Assembly (NCBI GenBank): GCA_030144725.1
Contig: JASKMD010000016.1
Location: 62,001-126,000 of the forward strand
DNA from: Haematococcus lacustris
Lineage: Eukaryota > Chlorophyta > Chlorophyceae > Chlamydomonadales > Haematococcaceae
Reading direction: 5' to 3'
Length of the DNA: 64,000 bases
Of this stretch, positions 22,100 through 32,866 are shown in pieces; positions within the stretch are counted from its first letter, which is position 1; each line of letters starts with the position of its first letter. Below the pieces are notes generated by a model, which searched no databases, had not been told where the DNA came from, and was given only the letters and a program-made list of their open reading frames with translations. The translations under genes were made by a program, and so were the position numbers.

Positions 22100-22615
22100 T
22101 ACAAGAGAGAGAGAGACTAAAGAAAAGAAGAAAAGAGAAGACTACAACAAACATGGGTCCCCCATACACGAGTCCCAAGCACCCCACCCCGAAAATAGCG
22201 GTCCACACACCCCAAGCAAAGGTCCACACCCCACATGCAAAGGTCCACACAACCCAAGGAAAACCCCTCCCTAGGACAACGTCAAGACACCCCCCCACAC
22301 CAACGCCCTCCACCCTAGCTCTACACACCTCCCCAGACCCTCCTCACAATACTACTCACACGAGTCTAAGCCCAGCCACACGATCTGAACGCACTAAGCC
22401 CCCACCAGCAAACCTACAGCTCAGGCTGGCTCGACGGGGAAGGGGACAGGCCACTGCAAGGAGAGGCGAACCACTAGCTCTCCCCCCCCCTGCGCCCTGC
22501 CCTCCCCAAGCCTAGGCCTCCCTGCTGCCCTCTCCTCCTCCACTCCTCCTGCCCCAACCCTCCCCTCTGCCCCTTCCTGCCCTCCCCTCCGCTCCCTCCT
22601 AGGCTGCTTGGCAAA

Positions 22616-23023
22616 CTAGCCCCCCGACGCCTCGGGCCACAGCTGATCGAAGTGGGCAGCGTCCAGCTCCGGGTCCTTGCCCTTGAACCAGGTGGAGGGC
22701 ACAGCGCCGCAGAGGCCCACGCGGATGTCCCTCCCCACCCGATGCCAGTCACGCTTGACGGCTGTGGCGAGGGTGGAGATGATCTCCTCCACGACCCGCC
22801 TCGCCACCTGCTGTGGCTGTAGGGCTGTAGCGGCTCCCGAGCTGCGGAGGCGCCAAACTGCGCCCAGGTAGGCCACGCGCAGCCGCAGCCACAGTAGGCT
22901 GTCAGGGGGCTGGAAGGGGGGGTCCTCGCCGCGGGTGGGGCGCCCACTGAGGAGCAGCATGGCGTCGCCTGAGGGGGGGCGGGTGCCTGTGAGGCGGCCG
23001 TACACGTCCAGCACCCACTCCCA
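22616..23023 (-). pseudogene. LINE ORF2 C-terminal fragment (duplicated copy) left of solo LTR
   Basis: This matches 15,519-15,926 almost exactly. It joins the solo LTR through GGTTG, a one-base variant of the GGCTG target. Removal of the LTR and one target copy rebuilds a continuous zinc-finger region with 23,434-23,913. Confidence 0.7.
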
Positions 23024-23028
23024 GGTTG

Positions 23029-23433
23029 TGTAACAGTGCTACTGGGTCGCTGGGGTGCATGGCTAATTAGCGGCTTGCACGGCTGGCGGCACTACAGCGA
23101 CAACACAACAGTAGCTGATTTGACGCGTTGCTAGACTACTACTATTGGTAGCGTACTCTTTAAGGACGCGACGCGGTGAACGATACTCGTCCAGGGAAGA
23201 TCAGATGCGATGGCGGCCGGGAGGCTGCAATTCGATGTTCTGTAGAGACAGCGTTAGATGACTGTGCTTACAATGTAGGTCTCTCGTTAACTCTGTAAAC
23301 ATGTGTCGGAAAACCATCTGGACTCCTCTCAAGACGATGCAAAATCAACTCTCACAAGATCCTGCATGGAGATCCTACAATGAAAATATGCAGCCTGTTC
23401 CATGCATCCTAGCTAGGCCTGTGAACTGTTACA
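23029..23433 (-). repeat. Solo LTR of the chromovirus with 5-bp target duplication
   Basis: This is a complete 405-bp LTR (TGTAACAG...CTGTTACA) with no internal region. It is flanked by GGTTG on the left and GGCTG on the right, that is, a 5-bp target duplication with one later substitution. The insertion site is the same LINE position used by the full element at 15,932. Confidence 0.9.
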
Positions 23434-25851
23434 GGCTGGGACCACGGCGGAGCAGGTCAGGAAGGCGTGGGTGAGAGTCTCCAGGTGCCCCGGCTGGCAG
23501 AAGCGGCAGGTGGACGAGCCCGGGGCAGCCGCCTCCTTGAGGATGTGGCCCCACAAGGCCCCCACCATGAGGCTGGCGTGAAGCACTCGCCAGGCCACGA
23601 TGACATGCTCCCGACAGGGGGGTGAGGGCATGAGCAGGGGGGTGCGCCGCATCACAAACCCCACCCCTGGCCCAACCCTCAGGCACTCCCACTCCGGCTG
23701 TGGAGGCTGCAAGCGGTCCACCATGCCCTGCCAGGGCTCGGGGCGGCAAGCCCGGACCAGATCCGCAGCCCAGCGGGCCTCCCCCTCTAGCTGGGGGCTG
23801 TGGAGGGCCTCCCTCACGTGGCGGACGTGGGTCCAACCCTGCTCAGCTGCTGCCTCCCTTGCTGCTGGGTTCATGCGGACTTGCGCGTTGTACCACAGCG
23901 GCTCCGCCAGCACCGAGAAGAAGGATTGGCCAGCGGGGTCACCGCACGGAACAGCTTGAGCTCAGCCAGTGCCGGTACGTGAGCTTGCAGCCGCGGGCTG
24001 ATGCCTCGCGAGGGGGGGGCGGTGGGGTCGGTGATGACCCACGTGCTGAGGCCGTAGGAGGGGTCTGCCAGCAGGCTGTGGGTGAGAGGCTCGGCTTGCC
24101 AGCCTTGGGCACGAGGGTGATGATGCCTGTCAGGAACTCAGCCAGAGGGGTAGGGTCAGCAGTGTCTGCCAGGGCCTCTTGCAACATGGCCCGCAGCGGC
24201 CGCCCCAGCTCCACCCACAGCCGGTCATAGACCTCCATGGGCAGCCCATCTAGCCCCGGGGCCTTGCTGTGCGCGCAGCCCTGCTGAGCCCAGCCCAGCT
24301 CCTCTTCTGACAGCATAGGGCTGCCATCGGGGCCCTCGGCAACCCTGGCCTGGGTGGGGGTGAGGTGGAAGGTGAGGCTGCCGAGCAGCGTGGCGCGCGC
24401 AGCTGTGTCCACCGGCTTGGCTGCGTAGACTCCGGTTGGCTTGGCGGCTGAGTAGTGCTGCTGGAAAGCCCTGCACGCTGCCTTCACCCCGGACGGCGTG
24501 GTAAGGTCTGCTGGCTGACCTGGCTGGCCGGGGAGCTGGAGAGAGGAGATGAGGGTGGGGGTGTGCGCGGGCTGGTCGCGATGGTAGAAGTAGAAGGAGG
24601 AGCGGTCGCCGTAGTACTGGTCGAGGACTGCGCTGGCCTGCAGGGACTGCAGGGCCCCCTGCTCCCTCGCCCCCACACCCGCCAGGGCTGCGGCCTCTCC
24701 CATGTGCTGCGCCGCCTGCACCTCTGCCTCCCCCTCTCGCTCCACCCGCACCAGCTGCCGCACGAGGTGAGCCCTGGCCACTGCTGCCGCCTTCTCCCTG
24801 CGCTGCTGCAGGTCACGCTGCGCGCGGCGCTGGGCCCGCAGGAAGTGCTGGGCACGCATGGCCATGCCCTGCTTGATGCGGGCCCACCTGGCCCTGTGCC
24901 CATCCCTAGGCAGCCCCAGCTGACTCGCAGCCTCGTGGTGTAGGGCCTCCGCCTTTAGGAAGTCCTTGAGGCAGTCCAGCAGGTCAGGGTGTCGAGGTGG
25001 GCGGGGTGCAGCTGCCATGGAGCGGGGACGGTGAGAGGCAGGTCGGGGGGGCACACTGCCACTGACACGGGCCTGTGGTCGGTGGGCACTGGCAGCACCC
25101 CCTGGATGGCGCTGTCCATGTGCCACTGCACCAGCTCCTCCGAGATGTACCACCGGTCGAGGCGCGCACCCGTCTGCCAACGCTTGCTGAAGTGGGTGAG
25201 GTCTCTCTTGGAGGGGTGCAGATGGCGCCATGGGTCCACCAACCCCCGCTCACCCACCAGCTGCTGCAGCTGCTCCGCCCCTTGGCCCCGGCTGCCCACC
25301 CAGGCCTACCCATGCTGCGAGCCCTGCGGGATGCCCACTCTGTCCACGGGGGCTAGGATGCAGTTGAAGTCGCCCCCCATGAGGAGGAGGATGCGGTCGG
25401 CGGCTGGCAGCAGGCAAGCGGGGAGGCACTCTGCGTAGAACGCTGGCCGCTCTGCCTGCTGCGCCGGGGCGTACACGCACACTAGGGACACCGGCCTGCC
25501 TGCAAGCTCCCCGTCTACCCGCAGCACCCGCCCCTGGGCCCCCTCTGCCTGCAGCTGCACCTGGGTGCACCCCTGGAGGATGGTGGAGGGCTTGACCACA
25601 AGCAGACAGCCTTGGGAGCTGCCGGTGCCAGGGGTGTAAAACCACTGCCCCCGCTACGCGGGCTTGGCCCTCGAGTGGGCTTCTGCCCACTGCCACACGC
25701 TGTCCGCCCTATGGCATTCTTGAAGGAGTATCACTTGCGCCGGGCTGTCAGCGGCCCAGTCAAGCAGGGCCTGCAGTTTGTGCGGCTGGGCAAGGCCCTG
25801 CACGTTGAGGGTGACTGCCAAGAACCTGGCGGCCACACCTGGGCGCTGCAT
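23434..25851 (-). pseudogene. LINE ORF2 of unit 2 (endonuclease, RT fingers, zinc finger 5' part)
   Basis: Read from 25,851: endonuclease with LNVQGLAQPHK, LQECH, GGDFNCILAPVDR and TDHRPV, interrupted by the same two TAG codons as the other copies. Then a frame change, a helical linker and RT fingers (SKAPGLDGLPMEVY, FLTGIITLVPKAG) lead directly into the LAEPLWYNAQVRMN region. The catalytic palm and thumb are absent. The zinc-finger part runs to the solo LTR. No functional protein is expected. Confidence 0.75.
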
Positions 25852-25853
25852 GG

Positions 25854-26675
25854 CTAGTCCTGGCTTGCCCCCGCGTGGGCTGCGCGTGTGTGGAGGAGGG
25901 TGGGTGAGCTGGGAAGGGGAGGCGGACCTGGCAAAGGAGGAGGGCCGGGGGGGGGGGGCGGGGTGGCCTCAATGCACGCCAACTTGGCCCCCGGGCGGCG
26001 CAGGCAGACCCGAGGCTCTCGTGAATAGATGGCCAGAGGGGGACGCAGGGGCAGAGGACCGAGCTGCTCGACCTCCTCCCCAAGCTGAGCTGCCTGCTCG
26101 GGCTGCTGCCGCTTAGGCACCCTCAACCTCCCCTCCCGGGGCCCTGCTGACTCAACTACAGGGCTATCACAGGAGGCCCCCAGCGAGCTGGCCAGGCTAG
26201 CAGAGGGGCTGAGCAAACCGTAGCGCCGCACGTGTGGGGACCCATGGCCAAGCTGCGCAACACGCTGCCTGCCGGCTTGCTGGTGCCCTGCACGCCGAGC
26301 CTCCCACTCCTCAGAGCTGGAACCGGAAGAGAGAATGCCATACCGGCGCCGGCTAGGCCCCCCTCTGGCTGGCTGGGTAGCTGGCTGCGTGTTGCCTCGC
26401 CTCGACCTACACTGAGCCACCCGCTGCCGCTCCTCCCGCCTAGCCCTCCTGTCGTCCGGGGAGGGGCGCGGAGGTGCCCTCGCGGCGGTGTCAAGCCAGC
26501 GGGGAGGCTGACTACCCTGCAGCTCACAGGACCCAACCCGCACCGTGCCGAGCCGGGTGCCCAGCCCGGTAGAGGGACCAAGCTCCTGGGCTGGGAGATG
26601 GGCAACTGCGTTAGGCCTCGTGACCTCCGTGCGGCAAGGGGCGGTGGGGGCCGCTATCATGACGGAGAGGAGCAT
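25854..26675 (-). CDS. LINE ORF1-like protein, unit 2
   Basis: This is a 273-codon open frame immediately upstream of the endonuclease frame (a few bases between its TAG and the next ATG, in another phase). The product is Arg/Ser/Pro-rich: a central basic region, GILSSGSSSEEWEARR, and a poly-Pro/Gly stretch of about 25 residues before the end. I see no CCHC knuckle or RRM signature, so the assignment to LINE ORF1 rests on position and on its repetition with each unit. Confidence 0.55.
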   Translation of the reverse strand: MLLSVMIAAPTAPCRTEVTRPNAVAHLPAQELGPSTGLGTRLGTVRVGSCELQGSQPPRWLDTAARAPPRPSPDDRRARREERQRVAQCRSRRGNTQPATQPARGGPSRRRYGILSSGSSSEEWEARRAGHQQAGRQRVAQLGHGSPHVRRYGLLSPSASLASSLGASCDSPVVESAGPREGRLRVPKRQQPEQAAQLGEEVEQLGPLPLRPPLAIYSREPRVCLRRPGAKLACIEATPPPPPGPPPLPGPPPLPSSPTLLHTRAAHAGASQD

Positions 26676-27170
26676 TACAAGAGAGAGAGAGACTAAAGAA
26701 AAGAAGAAAAGAGAAGACTACAACAAACATGGGTCCCCCATACACGAGTCCCAAGCACCCCACCCCGAAAATAGCGGTCCACACACCCCAAGCAAAGGTC
26801 CACACACCCCAAGGAAAACCCCTCCCTAGGACAACGTCAAGACACCCCCCCACACCAACGCCCTCCACCCTAGCTCTACACACCTCCCCAGACCCTCCTC
26901 ACAATACTACTCACACGAGTCTAAGCCCAGCCACACGACCTGAACGCACTAAGCCCCCACCAGCAAACCTACAGCTCAGGCTGGCTCGACGGGGAAGGGG
27001 ACAGGCCACTGCAAGGAGAGGCGAACCACTAGCTCTCCCCCCCCCTGCGCCCTGCCCTCCCCAAGCCTAGGCCTCCCTGCTGCCCTCTCCTCCTCCACTC
27101 CTCCTGCCCCAACCCTCCCCTCTGCCCCCTCCTGCCCTCCCCTCCGCTCCCTCCTAGGCTGCTTGGCAAA

Positions 27171-28058
27171 CTAGCCCCCCGACGCCTCGGGCCACAGCTG
27201 ATCGAAGTGGGCAGCGTCCAGCTCCGGGTCCTTGCCCTTGAACCAGGTGGAGGGCACAGCGCCGCAGAGGCCCACGCGGATGTCCCTCCCCACCCGATGA
27301 CAGTCACGCTTGACGGCCGTGGCGAGGGTGGAGATGATCTCCTCCACGACCCGCCTCGCCACCTGCTGTGGCTGTAGGGCTGTAGCGGCTCCTGAGCTGC
27401 GGAGGCGCCAAAATGCGCCCAGGTAGGCCACGCGCAGCCGCAGCCACAGTAGGCTGTCAGGGGGCTGGAAGGGGGGGTCCTCGCCGCGGGTGGGGCGCCC
27501 ACTGAGGAGCAGCATGGCGTCGCCTGAGGGGGGGCGGGTGCCTGTGAGGCGGCCGTACACGTCCAGCACCCACTCCCAGGCTGGGACCACGGCGGAGCAG
27601 GTCAGGAAGGCGTGGGTGAGAGTCTCCAGGTGCCCCGGCTGGCAGAAGCGGCAGGCGCACGAGCCCGGGGCAGCCGCCTCCTTGAGGATGTGGCCCCACA
27701 AGGCCCCCACCATGAGGCTGGCGTGAAGCACTCGCCAGGCCACGATGACATGCTCCCGACAGGGGGGTGAGGGCATGAGCAGGGGGGTGCGCCGCATCAC
27801 AAACCCCACCCCTGGCCCAACCCTCAGGCACTCCCACTCCGGCTGTGGAGGCTGCAAGCGGTCCACCATGCCCTGCCAGGGCTCGGGGCGGCAAGCCCGG
27901 ACCAGATCCGCAGCCCAGCGGGCCTCCCCCTCTAGCTGGGGGCTGTGGAGGGCCTCCCTCACGTGGCGGACGTGGGTCCAACCCTGCTCAGCTGCTGCCT
28001 CCCTTGCTGCTGGGTTCATGCGGACTTGCGCGTTGTACCACAGCGGCTCCGCCAGCAC
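27171..28058 (-). pseudogene. LINE ORF2 C-terminal zinc-finger region, unit 3
   Basis: A 295-codon open segment containing CRFCQPGHLETLTHAFLTC, the zf-RVT-type cluster. It is continuous in phase with the short remainder of the RT region upstream only after the internal deletion. It is the cleanest copy in the array and helps to recognise the interrupted ones. Confidence 0.7.
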
Positions 28059-28110
28059 CGAGAAGAAGGATTGGCCAGCGGGGTCACCGCACGGAACAGC
28101 TTGAGCTCAG

Positions 28111-29996
28111 CTAGTGCCGGTACGTGAGCTTGCAGCCGCGGGCTGATGCCTCGCGAGGGGGGGGCGGTGGGGTCGGTGATGACCCACGTGCTGAGGCCGT
28201 AGGAGGGGTCTGCCAGCAGGCTGTGGGTGAGAGGCTCGGCTTGCCAGCCTTGGGCACGAGGGTGATGATGCCTGTCAGGAACTCAGCCAGAGGGGTAGGG
28301 TCAGCAGTGTCTGCCAGGGCCTCTTGCAACATGGCCCGCAGCGGCCGCCCCAGCTCCACCCACAGCCGGTCATAGACCTCCATGGGCAGCCCATCTAGCC
28401 CCGGGGCCTTGCTGTGCGCGCAGCCCTGCTGAGCCCAGCCCAGCTCCTCTTCTGACAGCATAGGGCTGCCATCGGGGCCCTCGGCAACCCTGGCCTGGGT
28501 GGGGGTGAGGTGGAAGGTGAGGCTGCCGAGCAGCGTGGCGCGCGCAGCTGTGTCCACCGGCTTGGCTGCGTAGACTCCGGTTGGCTTGGCGGCTGAGTAG
28601 TGCTGCTGGAAAGCCCTGCACGCTGCCTTCGCCCCGGACGGCGTGGTAAGGTCTGCTGGCTGACCTGGCTGGCCGGGGAGCTGGAGAGAGGAGATGAGGG
28701 TGGGGGTGTGCGCGGGCTGGTCGCGATGGTAGAAGTAGAAGGAGGAGCGGTCGCCGTAGTACTGGTCGAGGACTGCGCTGGCCTGCAGGGACTGCTGGGC
28801 CCCCTGCTCCCTCGCCCCCACACCCGCCAGGGCTGCGGCCTCTCCCAGGTGCTGCGCCGCCTGCACCTCTGCCTCCCCCTCTCGCTCCACCCGCACCAGC
28901 TGCCGCACGAGGTGAGCCCTGGCCACTGCTGCCGCCTTCTCCCTGCGCTGTTGCAGGTCACGCTGCGCGCGGCGCTGGGCCCGCAGGAAGTGTTGGGCAC
29001 GCATGGCCATGCCCTGCTTGATGCGGGCCCACCTGGCCCTGTGCCCATCCCTAGGCAGCCCCAGCTGACTCGCAACCTCGTGGTGTAGGGCCTCCGCCTT
29101 TAGGAAGTCCTTGAGGCAGTCCAGTAGGTCAGGGTGTCGAGGTGGGCGGGGTGCAGCTGCCATGGAGCGGGGACGGTGAGAGGCAGGTCGGGGGGGCACA
29201 CTGCCACTGACACGGGCCTGTGGTCGGTGGGCACTGGCAGCACCCCCTGGATGGCGCTGTCCATGTGCCACTGCACCAGCTCCTCCGAGATGTACCACCG
29301 GTCGAGGCGCGCACCCGTCTGCCAACGCTTGCTGAAGTGGGTGAGGTCTCTCTTGGAGGGGTGCAGATGGCGCCATGGGTCCACCAACCCCCGCTCACCC
29401 ACCAGCTGCTGCAGCTGCTCCGCCCCTTGGCCCCGGCTGCCCACCCAGGCCTACCCATGCTGCGAGCCCTGCGGGATGCCCACTCTGTCCACGGGGGCTA
29501 GGATGCAGTTGAAGTCGCCCCCCATGAGGAGGAGGATGCGGTCGGCGGCTGGCGGCAGGCAAGCGGGGAGGCACTCTGCGTAGAACGCTGGCCGCTCTGC
29601 CTGCTGCGCCGGGGCGTACACGCACACTAGGGACACCGGCCTGCCTGCGAGCTCCCCGTCTACCCGCAGCACCCGCCCCTGGGCCCCCTCTGCCTGCAGC
29701 TGCACCTGGGTGCACCCCTGGAGGATGGTGGAGGGCTTGACCACAAGCAGACAGCCTTGGGAGCTGCCGGTGCCAGGGGTGTAAAACCACTGCCCCCGCT
29801 ACGCGGGCTTGGCCCTCGAGTGGGCTTCTGCCCACTGCCACACGCTGTCCGCCCTATGGCACTCTTGAAGGAATATCACTTGCGCCGGGCTGTCAGCGGC
29901 CCAGTCAAGCAGGGCCTGCAGTTTGTGCGGCTGGGCAAGGCCCTGCACGTTGAGGGTGACTGCCAAGAACCTGGCGGCCACACCTGGGCGCTGCAT
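28111..29996 (-). pseudogene. LINE ORF2 endonuclease and RT-fingers region, unit 3
   Basis: The endonuclease starts at about 29,996 (LNVQGLAQPHK, FLQECH), continues past a TAG into GGDFNCILAPVDR, past a second TAG into the TDHRPV segment, then changes frame into a helical linker (LLDCLKDFLKAEALHH) and RT fingers (SKAPGLDGLPMEVY; FLTGIITLVPKAGKP). The YxDD palm is absent. Identical lesions in units 1 and 2 show that the copies descend from one defective ancestor. Confidence 0.78.
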
Positions 29997-29998
29997 GG

Positions 29999-30820
29999 CT
30001 ACTCCTGGCTTGCCCCCGCGTGGGCTGCGCGTGTGTGGAGGAGGGTGGGTGAGCTGGGAAGGGGAGGCGGACCTGGCAAAGGAGGAGGGCCGGGGAGGGG
30101 GGGCGGGGTGGCCTCAATGCACGCCAACTTGGCCCCCGGGCGGCGCAGGCAGACCCGAGGCTCTCGTGAATAGATGGCCAGAGGGGGACGCAGGGGCAGA
30201 GGACCGAGCTGCTCGACCTCCTCCCCAAGCTGAGCTGCCTGCTCGGGCTGCTGCCGCTTAGGCACCCTCAACCTCCCCTCCCGGGGCCCTGCTGACTCAA
30301 CTACAGGGCTATCACAGGAGGCCCCCAGCGAGCTGGCCAGGCTAGCAGAGGGGCTGAGCAAACCGTAGCGTCGCACGTGTGGGGACCCATGGCCAAGCTG
30401 CGCAACACGCTGCCTGCCGGCTTGCTGGTGCCCTGCACGCCGAGCCTCCCACTCCTCAGAGCTGGAACCGGAAGAGAGAATGCCATATCGGCGCCGGCTA
30501 GGCCCCCCTCTGGCTGGCTGGGTAGCTGGCTGCGTGTTGCCTCGCCTCGACCTACACTGAGCCACCCGCTGCCGCTCCTCCCGCCTAGCCCTCCTGTCAT
30601 CCGGGGAGGGGCGCGGAGGTGCCCTCGCGGCGGTGTCAAGCCAGCGGGGAGGCTGACTACCCTGCAGCTCACAGGACCCAACCCGCACTGTGCCGAGCCG
30701 GGTGCCCAGCCCGGTAGAGGGACCAAGCTCCTGGGCTGGGAGATGGGCAACTGCGTTAGGCCTCGTGACCTCCGTGCGGCAAGGGGCGGTGGGGGCCGCT
30801 ATCATGACGGAGAGGAGCAT
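29999..30820 (-). CDS. LINE ORF1-like protein, unit 3
   Basis: A 273-codon frame equivalent to that of unit 2, with only a few substitutions (for example the C-terminal residue is Glu rather than Asp). It starts about 20 bases downstream of a CT-rich tract on the coding strand and ends just before the endonuclease start. Composition: basic and Pro-rich, low complexity near the end. No recognised domain. Confidence 0.55.
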   Translation of the reverse strand: MLLSVMIAAPTAPCRTEVTRPNAVAHLPAQELGPSTGLGTRLGTVRVGSCELQGSQPPRWLDTAARAPPRPSPDDRRARREERQRVAQCRSRRGNTQPATQPARGGPSRRRYGILSSGSSSEEWEARRAGHQQAGRQRVAQLGHGSPHVRRYGLLSPSASLASSLGASCDSPVVESAGPREGRLRVPKRQQPEQAAQLGEEVEQLGPLPLRPPLAIYSREPRVCLRRPGAKLACIEATPPPLPGPPPLPGPPPLPSSPTLLHTRAAHAGASQE

Positions 30821-30870
30821 TACAAGAGAGAGAGAGACTAAAGAAAAGAAGAAAAGAGAAGACTACAACA

Positions 30871-31904
30871 AACATGGGTCCCCCATACACGAGTCCCAAG
30901 CACCCCACCCCGAAAATAGCGTTCCACACACCCCAAGCAAAGGTCCACACACCCCAAGGAAAACCCCTCCCTAGGACAACGTCAAGACACCCCCCCACAC
31001 CAACGCCCTCCACCCTAGCTCTACACACCTCCCCAGACCCTCCTCACAATACTACTCACACGAGTCTAAGCCCAGCCACACGACCTGAACGCACTAAGCC
31101 CCCACCAGCAAACCTACAGCTCAGGCTGGCTCGACGGGGAAGGGGACAGGCCACTGCAAGGAGAGGCGAACCACTAGCTCTCCCCCCCCCTGCGCCCTGC
31201 CCTCCCCAAGCCTAGGCCTCCCTGCTGCCCTCTCCTCCTCCACTCCTCCTGCCCCAACCCTCCCCTCTGCCCCCTCCTGCCCTCCCCTCCGCTCCCTCCT
31301 AGGCTGCTTGGCAAACTAGCCCCCCGACGCCTCGGGCCACAGCTGATCGAAGTGGGCAGCGTCCAGCTCCGGTTCCTTGCCCTTGAACCAGGTGGAGGGC
31401 ACAGCGCCGCAGAGGCCCACGCGGATGTCCCTCCCCACCCGATGCCAGTCACGCTTGACGGCCGTGGCGAGGGTGGAGATGATCTCCTCCACGACCCGCC
31501 TCGCCACCTGCTGTGGCTGTAGGGCTGTAGCGGCTCCTGAGCTGCGGAGGCGCCAAAATGCGCCCAGGTAGGCCACGCGCAGCCGCAGCCACAGTAGGCT
31601 GTCAGGGGGCTGGAAGGGGGGGTCCTCGCCGCGGGTGGGGCGCCCACTGAGGAGCAGCATGGCGTCGGCTGAGGGGGGCGGGTGCCTGTGAGGCGGCCGT
31701 ACACGTCCATCACCCACTCCCAGGCTGGGACCACGGCGGAGCAGGTCAGGAAGGCGTGGGTGAGAGTCTCCAGGTGCCCCGGCTGGCTGAAGCGGCAGGC
31801 GCACGAGCCCGGGGCAGCCGCCTCCTTGAGGATGTGGCCCCACAAGGCCCCCACCATGAGGCTGGCGTGAAGCACTCGCCAGGCCACGATGACATGCTCC
31901 CGAC
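30871..31904 (-). mobile_element. LINE array unit 4 (3' end only)
   Basis: The 3' region and zinc-finger C-terminus of a further unit. At 31,904 it breaks off inside ORF2 and continues into a diverged LINE-like sequence. A shorter G-run near 31,675 shifts its frame relative to other copies. This is the right edge of the tandem array. Confidence 0.75.
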
Positions 31905-32366
31905 GGAGGGTGGGGTCTAGCAGCTCCTTTCACACCTTCGCACACGGCTGGCCCGCCTGATCACCCACAGCCAGCTGGTCCACGGTGTCGGCCCGGGGAG
32001 CGGGCTGAGCAGCTGGCTGCCTGCCCCCACGCCGCTGTTGGGCCTCCAGCTGCCGCTCAGCCTGCTGGGCCGCCCTCATCTGCGGCGAGGGTCGTTGGTG
32101 CGCCCTGTCGGAGGTGTCAAGCCAGCGAGGCGGTTGGCTGCCCTGCACCTCTTCGGGGAGCCGCTCCTCCACATCCTTGCCCTGCTGCTCCCGCTCCCCC
32201 GCTGCCCCCTGGCCTGCCACCTGCTGCGCGCTAGCCTCCCACTTGAGCTCCAGCTCTCTCAGGGCTCCATCAGCCACCGCTGCCGCCTCCGGTTCGCCCG
32301 CTGCCCGGGGGGGGCGCCCACCCCACAGCGCAGGCCACAAGCCCCCACTGGGTGGGTAGAGGGGGT
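31905..32366 (-). pseudogene. Diverged LINE ORF1 fragment up to assembly gap
   Basis: On the minus strand the frame contains VQGSQPPRWLDTSDRAHQRP, clearly related to the LQGSQPPRWLDTAARAPPRP segment of the array ORF1, followed by a Gln/Arg-rich tail and a stop. The divergence is much greater than between array units, so this is another subfamily. Its upstream part is lost in the N gap. Confidence 0.6.
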
Positions 32367-32866
32367 NNNNNNNNNNNNNNNNNNNNNNNNNNNNNNNNNN
32401 NNNNNNNNNNNNNNNNNNNNNNNNNNNNNNNNNNNNNNNNNNNNNNNNNNNNNNNNNNNNNNNNNNNNNNNNNNNNNNNNNNNNNNNNNNNNNNNNNNNN
32501 NNNNNNNNNNNNNNNNNNNNNNNNNNNNNNNNNNNNNNNNNNNNNNNNNNNNNNNNNNNNNNNNNNNNNNNNNNNNNNNNNNNNNNNNNNNNNNNNNNNN
32601 NNNNNNNNNNNNNNNNNNNNNNNNNNNNNNNNNNNNNNNNNNNNNNNNNNNNNNNNNNNNNNNNNNNNNNNNNNNNNNNNNNNNNNNNNNNNNNNNNNNN
32701 NNNNNNNNNNNNNNNNNNNNNNNNNNNNNNNNNNNNNNNNNNNNNNNNNNNNNNNNNNNNNNNNNNNNNNNNNNNNNNNNNNNNNNNNNNNNNNNNNNNN
32801 NNNNNNNNNNNNNNNNNNNNNNNNNNNNNNNNNNNNNNNNNNNNNNNNNNNNNNNNNNNNNNNNNN
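32367..32866. other. Assembly gap of exactly 500 N
   Basis: A run of 500 N, a length commonly used as a placeholder. The sequence on the two sides (LINE fragment; CACTA-like non-coding sequence) does not need to be 500 bp apart in the genome. Confidence 0.99.

Larger units (their letters stand above)
15074..26725 (-). mobile_element. LINE array unit 2, interrupted by the chromovirus and solo LTR
   Basis: The unit begins with its 3' end at 15,074-15,931, is broken by the Ty3/gypsy element, and resumes after the solo LTR at 23,434. Between the two, 21,795-23,028 repeats the segment 14,728-15,931, so the 3' end of unit 2 and the 5' end of unit 1 are present twice. Both LTR insertions are at the same GGCTG site in the zinc-finger region. 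The endonuclease, RT-fingers and first ORF lie at 23,939-26,675. Confidence 0.75.
26726..30870 (-). mobile_element. LINE array unit 3 (uninterrupted, 4,145 bp)
   Basis: This is the only unit in the window without an insertion, so it defines the monomer. On the minus strand: first ORF, endonuclease with two TAG stops, RT fingers, direct junction to the zinc-finger C-terminus, a 3' region of about 450 bp with GGTGTGTGGACC repeats, and a pyrimidine tract at the join with the next unit. The spacing to equivalent points of unit 2 is exactly 4,145 bp (for example 26,675 to 30,820). Confidence 0.8.
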
